DNA of 64,000 bases from Nocardia cyriacigeorgica (GCF_005863245.1 NZ_VBUT01000001.1:62001-126000); one strand, 5' to 3'; counted from the stretch's first letter, positions 42,271 to 50,973 are shown. A program made the numbers and translations. The notes: generated by a model from the sequence alone, not told the origin.

Positions 42271-43431
42271 ATCGAGCCGGTCCACCGCTTCGGTGAGCGC
42301 CTCCGGTGCGCCCGTGGTAAAGCACATGCGCAACGAATGCGGATACGGGGTGCTCACCGAGAACGCCTGGCCCGGGACATAGGCGACGCCCGCCTCCAGC
42401 GCATCGTTCAGCAGCGTCCCGGTGTCGGTGCCGTCGGTGAAGTCGGCCCAGATGAACATGCCACCGGCGGCATCGGTGCAGGTGAGCCGGGTACCGAAGC
42501 GGTCGCGCAGCGCGCCGACGAGTGCACCGGCGCGTTCGGCGTAGGCGGCGCGCACGGTGTCGATATGACTGGTCAGCCAGTCGGTGTCGGCGAGCAGATC
42601 GGCCGCGATCTGCTGGGTCAATGCCGAACCGCACAGGTCGGCGCCCTGTTTGAGCAGCTCGACCGCCCGGCAGACCTGGTTCGGTGCGATCATCCAGCCC
42701 ACCCGCAGCGTCGGGGCGAGGATCTTGGATGCGCTGGAGAGCCGGATCACGTGCGGCGAGTAGGTCGCGATGGGGTCGGGGGCGGGCCGGTCGAACCACA
42801 GTTCACCGTAGGGGTCGTCCTCGATCACCCAGAAGCCGTAGCGTTCGGCCAGCGCCGCCAGTTCCCGCCGCCGTGCCGGGCTCATGGTGACCCCGCCCGG
42901 GTTGTGGAAATTGCTCACCGTATGCACCACTGCGGGACGCTCACCGCCGGCGAGCAGTTCGCCGAGCAGGTCCAGTCGCAGGCCTTCGGCATCCAGCGGC
43001 AGCGCCACGATGCGCGCACCCGCGGCCCGGAACACCTGGAGCGCGCCGACGTAGGCCGGGTCCTCGACGACGACGAGCGCCCCGGGATCGAGCAGCACCT
43101 CCGACAGCAGCGATAGCGCCTGCTGCGACCCGTGGGTGACGAACACCTCGTCCAGCGCGACGGTGCGGCCGACCCGGACGCTCTCCCGTTCGGCGAGCAC
43201 CGTGCGCAGCGGCCCCCAGCCGGGCGATTCGGTGTATTGCAGTACCGCGTCCTGGCGCAGCGCGGCGTCGGCGGCTACCGCGATCCGCTCGCCCGGCATC
43301 AGCGCGGCGTCGGGTAGACCACCGGCGAGGCTGATGATCTCCGCGCGTGCGGTGAGTTTGAGCAGGTCACGGATGGCCGAGCTGGTCAGCCCGGACAGGC
43401 GGCCGGCCAGCGGCGGAAGGTGCTGCGACAT
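42208..43431 (-). CDS. PLP-dependent aminotransferase, LysN/2-aminoadipate transaminase-like
   Basis: 407-residue fold-type I aminotransferase without an HTH domain. The start resembles LysN and related enzymes: SGLTSSAIRDLLKLTARAEIISLAGGLPD in two parts. The PLP region has THGSQQALSLLSEV, NFHNPGGVTMSPARR, and the Schiff-base Lys in SSASKILAPTLRVGW. Its family covers 2-aminoadipate, valine and aromatic substrates. Given lat and pcd in the same window, 2-aminoadipate is a reasonable guess. A GGAGG site precedes the ATG at 43431. The last 20 or so codons lie in the tandem repeat tract. Confidence 0.88.
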   Translation of the reverse strand: MSQHLPPLAGRLSGLTSSAIRDLLKLTARAEIISLAGGLPDAALMPGERIAVAADAALRQDAVLQYTESPGWGPLRTVLAERESVRVGRTVALDEVFVTHGSQQALSLLSEVLLDPGALVVVEDPAYVGALQVFRAAGARIVALPLDAEGLRLDLLGELLAGGERPAVVHTVSNFHNPGGVTMSPARRRELAALAERYGFWVIEDDPYGELWFDRPAPDPIATYSPHVIRLSSASKILAPTLRVGWMIAPNQVCRAVELLKQGADLCGSALTQQIAADLLADTDWLTSHIDTVRAAYAERAGALVGALRDRFGTRLTCTDAAGGMFIWADFTDGTDTGTLLNDALEAGVAYVPGQAFSVSTPYPHSLRMCFTTGAPEALTEAVDRLDRAVVAQREGATAERQVTAQR

Positions 43432-43543
43432 GGAACCTCCAGGGATTACGCGAGGTGCGCCTTCCCCACTGTCGCATACCGCGGACCATGATGTGAAATA
43501 GTCATCCCATGATTTGGGACACGGTGGTGGCCGCGCGAAACGA

Positions 43544-43577
43544 AACGGCCCCATCCCGAATGCGGGATGGGGCCGTT
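43544..43577 (-). terminator. Terminator of the small secreted protein gene
   Basis: A perfect 15-bp stem, AACGGCCCCATCCCG with CGGGATGGGGCCGTT, and a 4-nt loop, followed on the minus strand by TCGTTTCG. It lies 15 bp after the stop of the gene at 43592. Confidence 0.85.
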
Positions 43578-43591
43578 CGCTGATTCGCTGT

Positions 43592-43783
43592 TTACCGCCG
43601 CGGCGTGGCGACCTTGCAGTCCTTCGTGACACCAGGCTGGCACGGCGGCTTCCTCTTGGTTTCCTTGCAGTCCGTAGTGACACCCGGCTGACAAGGACCG
43701 GCAAACGCGATGGACGGCGCCAGCGCAGGGCCAACCCCCACCAGACCGATCGTGAGCGCGACACCGGCAACCAATTTCTTCAT
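43592..43783 (-). CDS. Small secreted protein with two Cys-QPGVT-Cys motifs
   Basis: 63-residue exported peptide of unknown function. The signal peptide MKKLVAGVALTIGLVGVG and APSIAFA ends at about residue 29. The mature part of about 34 residues contains CQPGVTTDCK and CQPGVTKDCK, each enclosing QPGVT between two Cys, separated by a basic/proline linker (ETKRKPP). Two disulfides are likely. GGGAG lies before the ATG; a good promoter and a strong terminator frame it. The QPGVT motif recurs in the secreted protein at 45010-46077. Confidence 0.85.
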   Translation of the reverse strand: MKKLVAGVALTIGLVGVGPALAPSIAFAGPCQPGVTTDCKETKRKPPCQPGVTKDCKVATPRR

Positions 43784-43807
43784 GGATACTCCCTCCCTAG
43801 AGTCAGC

Positions 43808-43852
43808 TCGAACAGTACCCGACGCCTGGGGGTAGGGCAATAACCTGTTCGA
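43808..43852 (-). promoter_or_regulatory. Promoter of the small secreted protein with inverted repeat
   Basis: On the minus strand TTGCCC (43835-43840) and TACTGT (43812-43817) are spaced 17 bp. The inverted arms TCGAACAG (43808-43815) and CTGTTCGA (43845-43852) sit on the -10 and just upstream of the -35, a typical layout for a regulator site. Confidence 0.5.
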
Positions 43853-43920
43853 ACGAAAACCATTGGCGCAGTAGCGATTTCCTATTGCCGCTGCATGAGG
43901 TGCGCTTCGTGAAGGTTGGG

Positions 43921-44937
43921 TCAGCGGTCCAGGATGGCGAAGATCAGGTGCTTGCCGTTCTGGTCGATGGTCTGCACGGTCTGCCGGTACACGAACGTCT
44001 GGCCGTCGGGCCGATGGTCGGTCAGGTCGACATCGAAAACGTTCGGCTGTCGCTCAGTGATTCGCAGGCAATATGTCGTGCCCTGCGGGATCTCCTCGTC
44101 GATGACCTTTTGCAGATCGGCTGCGGGCAATACGTTGGCGTCCGAAGCCGCGAAACTCCTCGCCTTCGCACCATCACGAGCGGAATAGAACGCATGCTGG
44201 TACCCCAAGATGGCACCGGCTCCGCTCGCCGTGTCCCCCGGCCCGTTGCCGACCGTGACATTGCCGTCTTTGCTCGCCGGGCAGCTCAACGCAGCGGCGG
44301 TGGTGGGCGCCTGAGCGGTTTCCGCATCACTGTCGTCGCCGGTCATCATGATGATCACCACGGTGAGCGCGACCAGCACGGCCACAACCGCCGCAGACCC
44401 GGCGATGATCGGCCCGAGCGGACGCTTCTTCTTGGCCGGACGCGCCAGCGCCTCGGTCACCGACTGCGGGGTCAGGCGCTTGGCGATCGGATCGTCGGCC
44501 CAGGACAGGCCCGGCTCCGGCGCGGGCTCGGCCGGCGGCGTCGGCGGCTCGCCGGACTTGGTCGGCCGATTCCACCAGCTGCTGTCGTCGTCGGTCGACA
44601 TCCGGACGGTGCGGTCCTCGCCCGCGTCGGCAGGTTCCGGCCGCGGCGGGCGCGGCGGATTGTCCGGGAACGTGGTGCTGTCCGGGGCACGGAACTGCGG
44701 CGGAGGTGCGGGCACGCTCGCCGGCGGCTCGGGCGCGGGCTCACCGGCCGGACGCCAGGTCAGGCCGGGTTTTTCCGGTGCGGGTTCAGGCTTCCAGCCG
44801 GGCCCGGGAGCAGTGGGCGGTCCGAAATCGCCGAGCGGAGGACCGAAGTCCCCCACCGGGGGTCCGAAGTCCCCTACCGGCGGGCCGAAATCCGATCCCC
44901 CTGACCCGCTGTCCTTGCCTTCGCCGTCGCCGGACAC
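43921..44937 (-). CDS. Pro-rich single-span membrane protein with DFGPP repeats
   Basis: 338-residue protein of unknown function. The N-terminal cytoplasmic part begins with acidic/Gly residues, then four tandem hexapeptides of the form GDFGPP(V/L) (residues about 15-40), then a long Pro/Ala/Glu-rich region. A KKK-flanked transmembrane helix follows (IIAGSAAVVAVLVALTVVII, residues about 180-200). The outer domain of about 130 residues holds two Cys (SCPASKD and TYCLRIT) and ends in HLIFAILDR. The start is GTG 44937 with GGAAAGGA upstream. Confidence 0.8.
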   Translation of the reverse strand: MSGDGEGKDSGSGGSDFGPPVGDFGPPVGDFGPPLGDFGPPTAPGPGWKPEPAPEKPGLTWRPAGEPAPEPPASVPAPPPQFRAPDSTTFPDNPPRPPRPEPADAGEDRTVRMSTDDDSSWWNRPTKSGEPPTPPAEPAPEPGLSWADDPIAKRLTPQSVTEALARPAKKKRPLGPIIAGSAAVVAVLVALTVVIIMMTGDDSDAETAQAPTTAAALSCPASKDGNVTVGNGPGDTASGAGAILGYQHAFYSARDGAKARSFAASDANVLPAADLQKVIDEEIPQGTTYCLRITERQPNVFDVDLTDHRPDGQTFVYRQTVQTIDQNGKHLIFAILDR

Positions 44938-44965
44938 ACCCAATCCTTTCCCCGGAACACACGTA

Positions 44966-44991
44966 TGGGGCGGCCGCGAACGACCGCCCCA
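44966..44991 (-). terminator. Hairpin between the two envelope protein genes
   Basis: An 8-bp stem, TGGGGCGG with CCGCCCCA, and a 10-nt loop in the 72-nt gap between the minus-strand genes at 45010 and 43921. It may partly terminate or attenuate. Confidence 0.45.
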
Positions 44992-45009
44992 ACGCCCATT
45001 CAGCACATA

Positions 45010-46077
45010 TCAGTACTGGAGTGAACCACCCCACTGGGTGGTGACGCCAGCGACATTGATCGTCTGCGGAGCCATGTCACCCGGTTGCACGATAGTCGGC
45101 AGTTTAACCTGCGCGGCCGCTTCGAGCGCGGCGGCGCCGCCCGGCTGCTGGGCGATCCACTGCTCGACGGTCGCCTTGGCGGCATTGACCTGGGTGGTGT
45201 CGAGGACGGTCTCGAACTTGTTGTCGGCCAGGCCCGCACCGCCGGTGAAGGTGTTCACCTTGATGTGGTTCTCGTCCAGGAACTCCCACGAGATGCCCGC
45301 GTCACCGCGGCCCGTCGGCGTGCTGTAGCCGATCGTGCCGACGTAGCCGGCCTCGTTGGTGAAGTGGTGGGTGTTGGCCAGGTGGCCGGGCAGCAGCGAA
45401 CCACCGTCGATGGTGGCGCCGACCTCGGCGTGCGGGCCCGTCATCTCGACGACCGGCGCGGCGGGCGCGGCCTCGATGCGCGGGGCCTCCCAGCGCGGCT
45501 GCACCAGGGTCTGGGTCTCGGACTCGGTACCGGGCTCGATGGCTTCGGCGGTCTCGCCGTCGATGGCCGGCTGCGCCTCGCTGCCGTCCTCGGGGGTGAC
45601 GACTTCCCCGGTGCGCGGGTCGATCACGCCCGGACGGTTCGGATCGGTCTCGCCCGGCTTCTGATCCGGCACGACGACCGGCTGCACGGGACCGCTCTGG
45701 CCGGGGACCGGCAGCGGCGCGACACGCGGCGCGGTGACGCCGGGCTGGCGCGGCGCGGCCAGCTTCGGGTCCTTCTGGTCGTTGTCGGTGTTCGGAGTGG
45801 TGACGCCCGGCTGGCTCGGCGTGGAGTTGCCCTGCGGGTTCTCCGGCTTCGCCGGGTCGGTGACGCCCGGCTGGGTCGGCGACTGCGACTGCTCCGGCTG
45901 CGTGGTACCCGGCTGGCTCGGCGACTCGTCCTGCGTCGGCGCCGGGGCCTCGGGCTGATCGTTCGGAACGGCCCCCGCCGGCGATGCGAACAGAGTGGCT
46001 ACGGCCGCCGCGGTGGCCAGCGGCAACGAAGTACTCGCCATCGCTCGCTGCGCCCGACTCGGCTTACGATGTTTCAC
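45010..46077 (-). CDS. Secreted protein with QPGVT repeats and conserved C-terminal domain
   Basis: 355-residue exported protein of unknown function. A basic start (KHRKPSRAQR) and hydrophobic core give a signal peptide cleaved near SPAGA (about residue 35). The mature N-terminal half is Pro/Gln/Asp-rich with QPGTT once and QPGVT three times, plus NRPGVIDP, QKPGETDP and later VQPGDMAP. The C-terminal 150 residues (from VVEMTGPHAEVG) look folded, with no Cys and an alternating beta pattern. The GTG at 46077 is chosen because it gives a proper signal peptide. It is probably surface-associated. Confidence 0.8.
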   Translation of the reverse strand: MKHRKPSRAQRAMASTSLPLATAAAVATLFASPAGAVPNDQPEAPAPTQDESPSQPGTTQPEQSQSPTQPGVTDPAKPENPQGNSTPSQPGVTTPNTDNDQKDPKLAAPRQPGVTAPRVAPLPVPGQSGPVQPVVVPDQKPGETDPNRPGVIDPRTGEVVTPEDGSEAQPAIDGETAEAIEPGTESETQTLVQPRWEAPRIEAAPAAPVVEMTGPHAEVGATIDGGSLLPGHLANTHHFTNEAGYVGTIGYSTPTGRGDAGISWEFLDENHIKVNTFTGGAGLADNKFETVLDTTQVNAAKATVEQWIAQQPGGAAALEAAAQVKLPTIVQPGDMAPQTINVAGVTTQWGGSLQY

Positions 46078-46330
46078 TTTTCGCCCAATCCCTTTCCCGG
46101 GTGCGGTCGCACCGACCACACTCAGCTGTCTTTGGTGAGACGCTCGGACTGCCAACAGCCCAGGCTGCCCGCCGTTCGCGTCAGGAAAGGAAATCCCCCC
46201 GACACCAAACCACACGACCACCCATCGATCGCATCTCTGCCGGAAGTGAACCACAACTGTCCCGCCCAGGCAACGTGACGAAACCTACCCACTCACAGGA
46301 ACACTCGACACGCTGCGCGAACCGCCCGGC

Positions 46331-47731
46331 TCAGTCCAGATCGTCGTGCCGCATGAGCTGGCGCGCGGCCTCGGTCACCGATCCGGTCAGCGAGGGATAC
46401 ACCGAGAAGGTCTGCGCCAGGTCGGTGACGGTCAGATTGTTCTGCACCGCAAGGGCGATCGGCAGGATCAACTCGGAGGCGATCGGCGCCACCACCACAC
46501 CACCGATGACCACACCGGTGGCCGGACGGCAGAAGATCTTGACGAAGCCGCGCCGCAGCCCCGACATCTTCGCGCGCGGATTGGTGTTCAACGGCAGCAT
46601 CACCGTGCGGGCGGGCACCTCACCGTTGTCGATGGCGGTCTGGCTGACGCCGACGGTCGCGATCTCCGGCCGGGTGAACACCGCCGAGGCAACGGTCTTG
46701 AGCCGGATCGGATTCACGCCCTCGCCGAGCGCGTGGTACATCGCGATGCGGCCCTGCATGGCGGCCACCGAGGCCAGCGGCAGCAGGCCGGTGCAGTCGC
46801 CCGCGGCGTAGATGCCGGGCACCGAGGTGCGCGACACCCGGTCGACGCGCAGGTACCCGCGGTCGAGTTCGATACCGACCCGCTCCAATCCGAGATCGTC
46901 GGTATTGGGCGTCGAACCGACCGTCATCAGCGCATGCGAGCCGGAGACGGTGCGCCCGTCGGCGAGCTTGACCACGACGCCGTCGGCGGTGCGCTCCACG
47001 GCGTCGGCACGCGCATGCTTGACCAGCTCGACACCGCGTTCGGCGAGGGCGTCCTCGAGCACCAGCGCCGCGTCGGCGTCCTCACCGGGCAGCACCCGGT
47101 CGCGGCTGGACACCAGCTTCACCCGCACACCCATTTCGGTGTAGGCGGAGACGAATTCGGCACCGGTGACACCGGAACCCACCACCACCAGGGTTTCCGG
47201 CAGTTCGGTCAGGTCGTAGAGCTGGCGCCAGTTGAGGATGCGCTCGCCGTCGGGTTCGGCGCCGGGCAGCACCCGCGGGCTGGCGCCGGTGGCGATCAGC
47301 ACCACCTCGGCCTCGATGACCTGCTCGGTGCCGTCGGCGAGCGCGGCCCGCACCCGATGCGCGGCCAGGCCGGTGCCCGCGTCGATCAACTGCCCGCGCC
47401 CGGCCAGCACGGTCACCCCGACGGTCTGCAACTTCGAGCGGATATCCGAGGACTGGGCCAGCGCCAGCGCCTTGACGCGCGAATGCACCTCCGGCAACGA
47501 CACCGTGGCCTGGCTGGGATCGAGGGTGATGCCGAGATCGCGGGCGCGGCGCAGATCGGTGCGCACCCCGGTCGAGGCGATGAAGGTCTTCGACGGCACG
47601 CAGTCCCACAGCACGCACGCTCCGCCGATGCCGTCGGAATCGATCAGCGTGACCTCGGCGCCGTGCTGGGCCGCCACCAATGCGGCCTCGTATCCGGCCG
47701 GTCCGCCACCGATGATCGCAATGCGGGTCAT
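46331..47731 (-). CDS. lpdA: LpdA-type flavoprotein disulfide reductase / NAD(P)H quinone reductase
   Basis: 466-residue FAD enzyme. FAD motif IIGGGPAGYEAALVAA at residues 6-21, the redox pair Cys39 and Cys44 in GGACVLWDCVPSKT, the NAD motif VVVGSGVTGAEFVSAY, and a second FAD contact GIYAAGDCTGLLPLASVA. The C-terminus has YPSLTGSVTEAARQLM, without the catalytic His-x4-Glu of true lipoamide dehydrogenases. This matches M. tuberculosis LpdA (Rv3303c), a quinone reductase, but that enzyme as I recall lacks one of the two Cys that are both here. GGAGG precedes the ATG. Confidence 0.93.
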   Translation of the reverse strand: MTRIAIIGGGPAGYEAALVAAQHGAEVTLIDSDGIGGACVLWDCVPSKTFIASTGVRTDLRRARDLGITLDPSQATVSLPEVHSRVKALALAQSSDIRSKLQTVGVTVLAGRGQLIDAGTGLAAHRVRAALADGTEQVIEAEVVLIATGASPRVLPGAEPDGERILNWRQLYDLTELPETLVVVGSGVTGAEFVSAYTEMGVRVKLVSSRDRVLPGEDADAALVLEDALAERGVELVKHARADAVERTADGVVVKLADGRTVSGSHALMTVGSTPNTDDLGLERVGIELDRGYLRVDRVSRTSVPGIYAAGDCTGLLPLASVAAMQGRIAMYHALGEGVNPIRLKTVASAVFTRPEIATVGVSQTAIDNGEVPARTVMLPLNTNPRAKMSGLRRGFVKIFCRPATGVVIGGVVVAPIASELILPIALAVQNNLTVTDLAQTFSVYPSLTGSVTEAARQLMRHDDLD

Positions 47732-47852
47732 GGATACCTCCGCTCGAGCAGTTGCACCGGGATCTCCGGTTCGGCGTCAACGTTATCCGCCCCGAGCCCT
47801 GCCGCCGCGTTGCGGTAGGCCGCGCCGCGAGCACGGCAAATCCGATACCGGT

Positions 47853-47858
47853 TACCCT
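47853..47858 (+). promoter_or_regulatory. Putative -10 hexamer TACCCT of the GGCT-like gene
   Basis: TACCCT lies 6 nt before the GTG at 47865, so a leaderless transcript is predicted. Confidence 0.4.
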
Positions 47859-47864
47859 TTCCTC

Positions 47865-48344
47865 GTGCCGATCTACGCCGCTTACGGGTCCAACATGGAC
47901 TCGTCCCAGATGCTCGAGCGCTGTCCGCACTCCCCGATGTTCGGGACGGGGTGGCTGGAGGGCTGGCGCCTCACCTTCAGTGGCGACGACATCGGCTGGG
48001 AAGGCCCGCTCGCCACCGTCGTCGAGGAACCCGGTTCCCGGGTGTTCGTCGTGCTCTACGACGTCTCCCCCGAGGACGAGCAGCGGCTGGACCGCTGGGA
48101 GGGCTCGGATTTCGGCATTCACCGCAAGATCCGGTTGCGGGTCACGCCGAATCCCGGCAGCGGCACCGAACCCATCCTGGCCTGGCTGTATGTCCTCGAC
48201 GCCTACGAGGGCGGACTGCCATCGGCCCGCTACCTGGGTGTGATGGCCGACGCCGCGGAGAAGGCGGGCGCGCCCGAGGAGTACGTGCACGCCCTGCGCA
48301 CCCGCAACAGCCGCAACGTCGGCCCGGGCAACTTCGCGGAGTAA
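47865..48344 (+). CDS. Gamma-glutamylcyclotransferase-like protein (Rv3304-like)
   Basis: 159-residue GGCT/AIG2-fold protein. The substrate loop YAAYGSNM is at the N-terminus (residues 3-11), followed by GWRLTFSG. The acidic catalytic region is probably DVSPEDEQRLDRWEG or AYEGGLPSARYL. Members cleave gamma-glutamyl amino acids to 5-oxoproline, but many bacterial ones are uncharacterised. The position between lpdA and the amidohydrolases matches M. tuberculosis Rv3304. The start is a GTG with TACCCT 6 nt before. Confidence 0.88.
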   Translation: MPIYAAYGSNMDSSQMLERCPHSPMFGTGWLEGWRLTFSGDDIGWEGPLATVVEEPGSRVFVVLYDVSPEDEQRLDRWEGSDFGIHRKIRLRVTPNPGSGTEPILAWLYVLDAYEGGLPSARYLGVMADAAEKAGAPEEYVHALRTRNSRNVGPGNFAE

Positions 48345-48442
48345 TCGGCGGCGCCTCCGGCACCGCGTGTTGATGCTCGGTCTCGCTTCGCTCGAAAATC
48401 GAGGTTCGACCGGCTCTAGTCACCTGGTCGCCGCTTTGGCAC

Positions 48443-49693
48443 TCAGCCCGCTTGCAGAACGATGTTGCTCAGCACCCGCACACCGACCGCGAGCGCGCGT
48501 TCGTCGATGTCGAAGGTGGGCTGGTGCAGGTCGAGCTGTTCGCCCTCACCGGACCACACGCCCAGTCGAGCCATCGCGCCGGGCACCTCCTCCAGGTACC
48601 AGGAGAAGTCCTCGCCACCGCCGGACTGCGGCGTGTCGGCGAGCGCGTCGGGCCCGACCGCGCGGATCGCCTCTTCGAACATCCGGGTGGAATGCTCGTC
48701 GTTGACCACGGGCGGAACGCCGCGGCGGTAGTTGAGCTGGTATCGCACGCCGGTGGGCGCCAGCAGTCCGTCGACGATCTCGTGCACCATCGGCTCCAGC
48801 AGTGACCAGGTGGCGTGATCGCCGGTGCGGACGGTGCCGGTGAGCATGCCGGTCTGCGGTATCGCGTTGGGCGCCTTGCCAGCGCTGACCGCACCCCACA
48901 CCATGACGGTGCTGGTACGCGGATCGATGCGACGGCTGAGCAGCCCGGGCAGCCCGGTGATCACTGTGCCGATGGCGTAGACCAGATCGCTGGTCAGGTG
49001 CGGGCGCGAGGTGTGCCCGCCCGGCGAGTCGAGCACCAGCTCGACGGTGTCGGCGGCCGAGGTGATCGCACCCACCCGCACACCGACCCGGCCCACTTCG
49101 AGCCGCGGATCGCAGTGCAGGGCGAAGATCCGCTCCACGCCCTCCATGGCGCCGGTGGCGACCACATCGATCGCGCCGCCCGGCATCACCTCTTCGGCAG
49201 GCTGGAACACCAGCCGCACGCCCACCGGCAGATCGGCGTCGGCCAGCGCCAGCGCGGTGCCGAGCAGGATGGTGGTGTGCGCGTCGTGGCCGCACGCGTG
49301 CGAGACGCCGGGGACGGTGGAGGCGAAGCTCAAGCCGGTGAACTCCTGCATCGGCAGGGCGTCCATATCGGCGCGCAACGCGATGCGCGGGGTGTCCGGG
49401 CCGATATCGCAGATCAGGCCGGTGCCGCCGGGCAGCACGCGCGGGGTGAGGCCGGCCTTGGTGAGCCAGGTGGCGACGAATTCGGTGGTGCCGAACTCGG
49501 TGCGGGACAGTTCCGGGTTGGCGTGGATGTGGCGGCGCCACTGGATCAGGTCGACGGTGTGCTCGGCCAGCCACGCGTCGACCACGTCCTGGCCGGTCCG
49601 CGCTGCGTTCGATAGGGCGGCGCCCCCGGTGGTCTTCATGGTCACGCGCGCTGCCTCTTCCGGGCCCTTCGCTCGCGCCGCCGGGCTACTCAC
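48443..49693 (-). CDS. amiA1: M20 family amidohydrolase AmiA1
   Basis: 416-residue M20D metallopeptidase/amidohydrolase. Metal site motifs are ALRADMDALPMQE and GVSHACGHDAHTTILLG, the bridging Glu is in VFQPAEEVMPGGA and another ligand in GGEDFSWYLEEVPG near the end. Between lies the lid/dimerisation domain (residues about 205-315). Family enzymes cleave N-acyl amino acids or indole conjugates. The GTG start is preceded by AGGAGG at 8 nt and overlaps the amiB1 stop by 4 bp (GTGA), which gives coupled translation. Confidence 0.93.
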   Translation of the reverse strand: MSSPAARAKGPEEAARVTMKTTGGAALSNAARTGQDVVDAWLAEHTVDLIQWRRHIHANPELSRTEFGTTEFVATWLTKAGLTPRVLPGGTGLICDIGPDTPRIALRADMDALPMQEFTGLSFASTVPGVSHACGHDAHTTILLGTALALADADLPVGVRLVFQPAEEVMPGGAIDVVATGAMEGVERIFALHCDPRLEVGRVGVRVGAITSAADTVELVLDSPGGHTSRPHLTSDLVYAIGTVITGLPGLLSRRIDPRTSTVMVWGAVSAGKAPNAIPQTGMLTGTVRTGDHATWSLLEPMVHEIVDGLLAPTGVRYQLNYRRGVPPVVNDEHSTRMFEEAIRAVGPDALADTPQSGGGEDFSWYLEEVPGAMARLGVWSGEGEQLDLHQPTFDIDERALAVGVRVLSNIVLQAG

Positions 49694-50973
49694 CGAATTT
49701 CCTCCTGTCGCTGAACGAGCCGTTGCAACAACCTGTCCCTGTGTAGTGCATCGCCGGCAACCGCGATCGCGGTACGCGCGAGCGCCGTCGCCGCATCGAT
49801 CACCGCTCGGTCGGCCGAGGCGTTGACGCTGGCCGCGGCGAAACCGGGCTGATGCGTCACCGCGCCATCGGCATCGATCCCGATGACCGGGTGTATCCCC
49901 GGGATGACGTTGGTGACGTTGCCCATGTCCGTGCTCCCGAGCGGTCGCTGCGCTTCGAGCTCGGGCGCGATCGGCGTCCGTCCCAGGCCGGCGATCTGCT
50001 CTCGATAGGCAGACAGTAGTGCCGGATCGGGGGTGAGCTCGGTATAGGTGGGCGCAAGCGTCCGTATGTCGTGGGTGCAGCCGGTCGCGAGGGCGCCCGC
50101 CTCGAAGCAATCGGATGCGCGACGCATCAGTTCGCCGAGGGATGCGGAGTCGGCTGCGCGTAGGTAGTACAGCAGTTCCGCACGTCCGGGCACGATGTTG
50201 GGGGCTACGCCGCCGTCGCCGACTATACCGTGCAGCTGCTGGCCGGGCCGCAGGTGCTGACGCAGCAGGCCGATGGCGACCTGCGCCACGGTGACCGCGT
50301 CCCCGGCGTTGCGGCCCTGCTCAGGGGCGGCGCTGGCGTGCGCTTCGCGGCCGTGGAAGACCACCGAGAGATCGGCGAGGGCCAGTGAGCGCGCACCGAC
50401 GATGTCGTACGGGCCGGGATGGGCCATCATCGCCATCGCGATGTCGTCGAAGACGCCGCGCTCGAGCATCAGGATCTTGCCGCCGCCGCTCTCCTCGGCG
50501 GGCGTGCCGAGCACCACGACGGTGATGCCGAGCGCGTCGGCCACCTCGGCCAGCCCGAGCGCCGCGCCGGTGGTGCTCGCGGCGATGATGTTGTGCCCGC
50601 AGGCGTGCCCGATCTCAGGCAGGGCGTCGTACTCGGCACACAGCCCGACGGCCAGTTCGCCACTGCCGTAGCTGGCGCGGAAGGCGGTGGGCAGCCCGGC
50701 CACGCCGGTCTCGATCTCGAATCCGCGCGCGGCCAGCGTCGCGATCACCTTGGCGACGCTACGGGTCTCCTCGAAGGCCAGTTCGGGTTCGGCGTGAATC
50801 GCATGCGAGAGCCCGATCAGCTCATCGCGGGCGGCGGCGATGGCCGCGTCGGCCCGGAGCGCGAGGGCGGGGTCCGGGCGCGCGGTCCCGTCGCCGTGAC
50901 GCGCGGCAGCCTCGCCGCGCCGAACGGTATCGGCGCTGCGCTGGTCGGACCGGCCGCTGCGCGGGGGTGACAT
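49690..50973 (-). CDS. amiB1: M20 family amidohydrolase AmiB1
   Basis: 427-residue M20 amidohydrolase, paralogue of the gene downstream. Motifs are [19 protein letters not shown] in two parts, [18 protein letters not shown], and [17 protein letters not shown] for the late metal ligands. This looks like the AbgB/p-aminobenzoyl-glutamate or peptide-dipeptidase-like branch. The ATG at 50973 (MSPPRSG) is preferred; an upstream ATG at 50997 would add eight residues. It is first in the amiB1-amiA1 operon, the same order as Rv3306c-Rv3305c. Confidence 0.9.
   Translation of the reverse strand: MSPPRSGRSDQRSADTVRRGEAAARHGDGTARPDPALALRADAAIAAARDELIGLSHAIHAEPELAFEETRSVAKVIATLAARGFEIETGVAGLPTAFRASYGSGELAVGLCAEYDALPEIGHACGHNIIAASTTGAALGLAEVADALGITVVVLGTPAEESGGGKILMLERGVFDDIAMAMMAHPGPYDIVGARSLALADLSVVFHGREAHASAAPEQGRNAGDAVTVAQVAIGLLRQHLRPGQQLHGIVGDGGVAPNIVPGRAELLYYLRAADSASLGELMRRASDCFEAGALATGCTHDIRTLAPTYTELTPDPALLSAYREQIAGLGRTPIAPELEAQRPLGSTDMGNVTNVIPGIHPVIGIDADGAVTHQPGFAAASVNASADRAVIDAATALARTAIAVAGDALHRDRLLQRLVQRQEEIR

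Noticed and set aside
43446..43694. Minus-strand frame with CHYGLQG-like repeated peptides opposite and beside the small secreted gene
   Set aside because: It is the alternate frame of the repeated CQPGVT coding units and spans the terminator; the signal-peptide frame is the credible one.
44348..45328. Gly/Ser-rich plus-strand open frame opposite the DFGPP protein
   Set aside because: It mirrors the Pro-rich coding region of the minus-strand gene; the minus frame has a ribosome site, a membrane helix and a folded outer domain.
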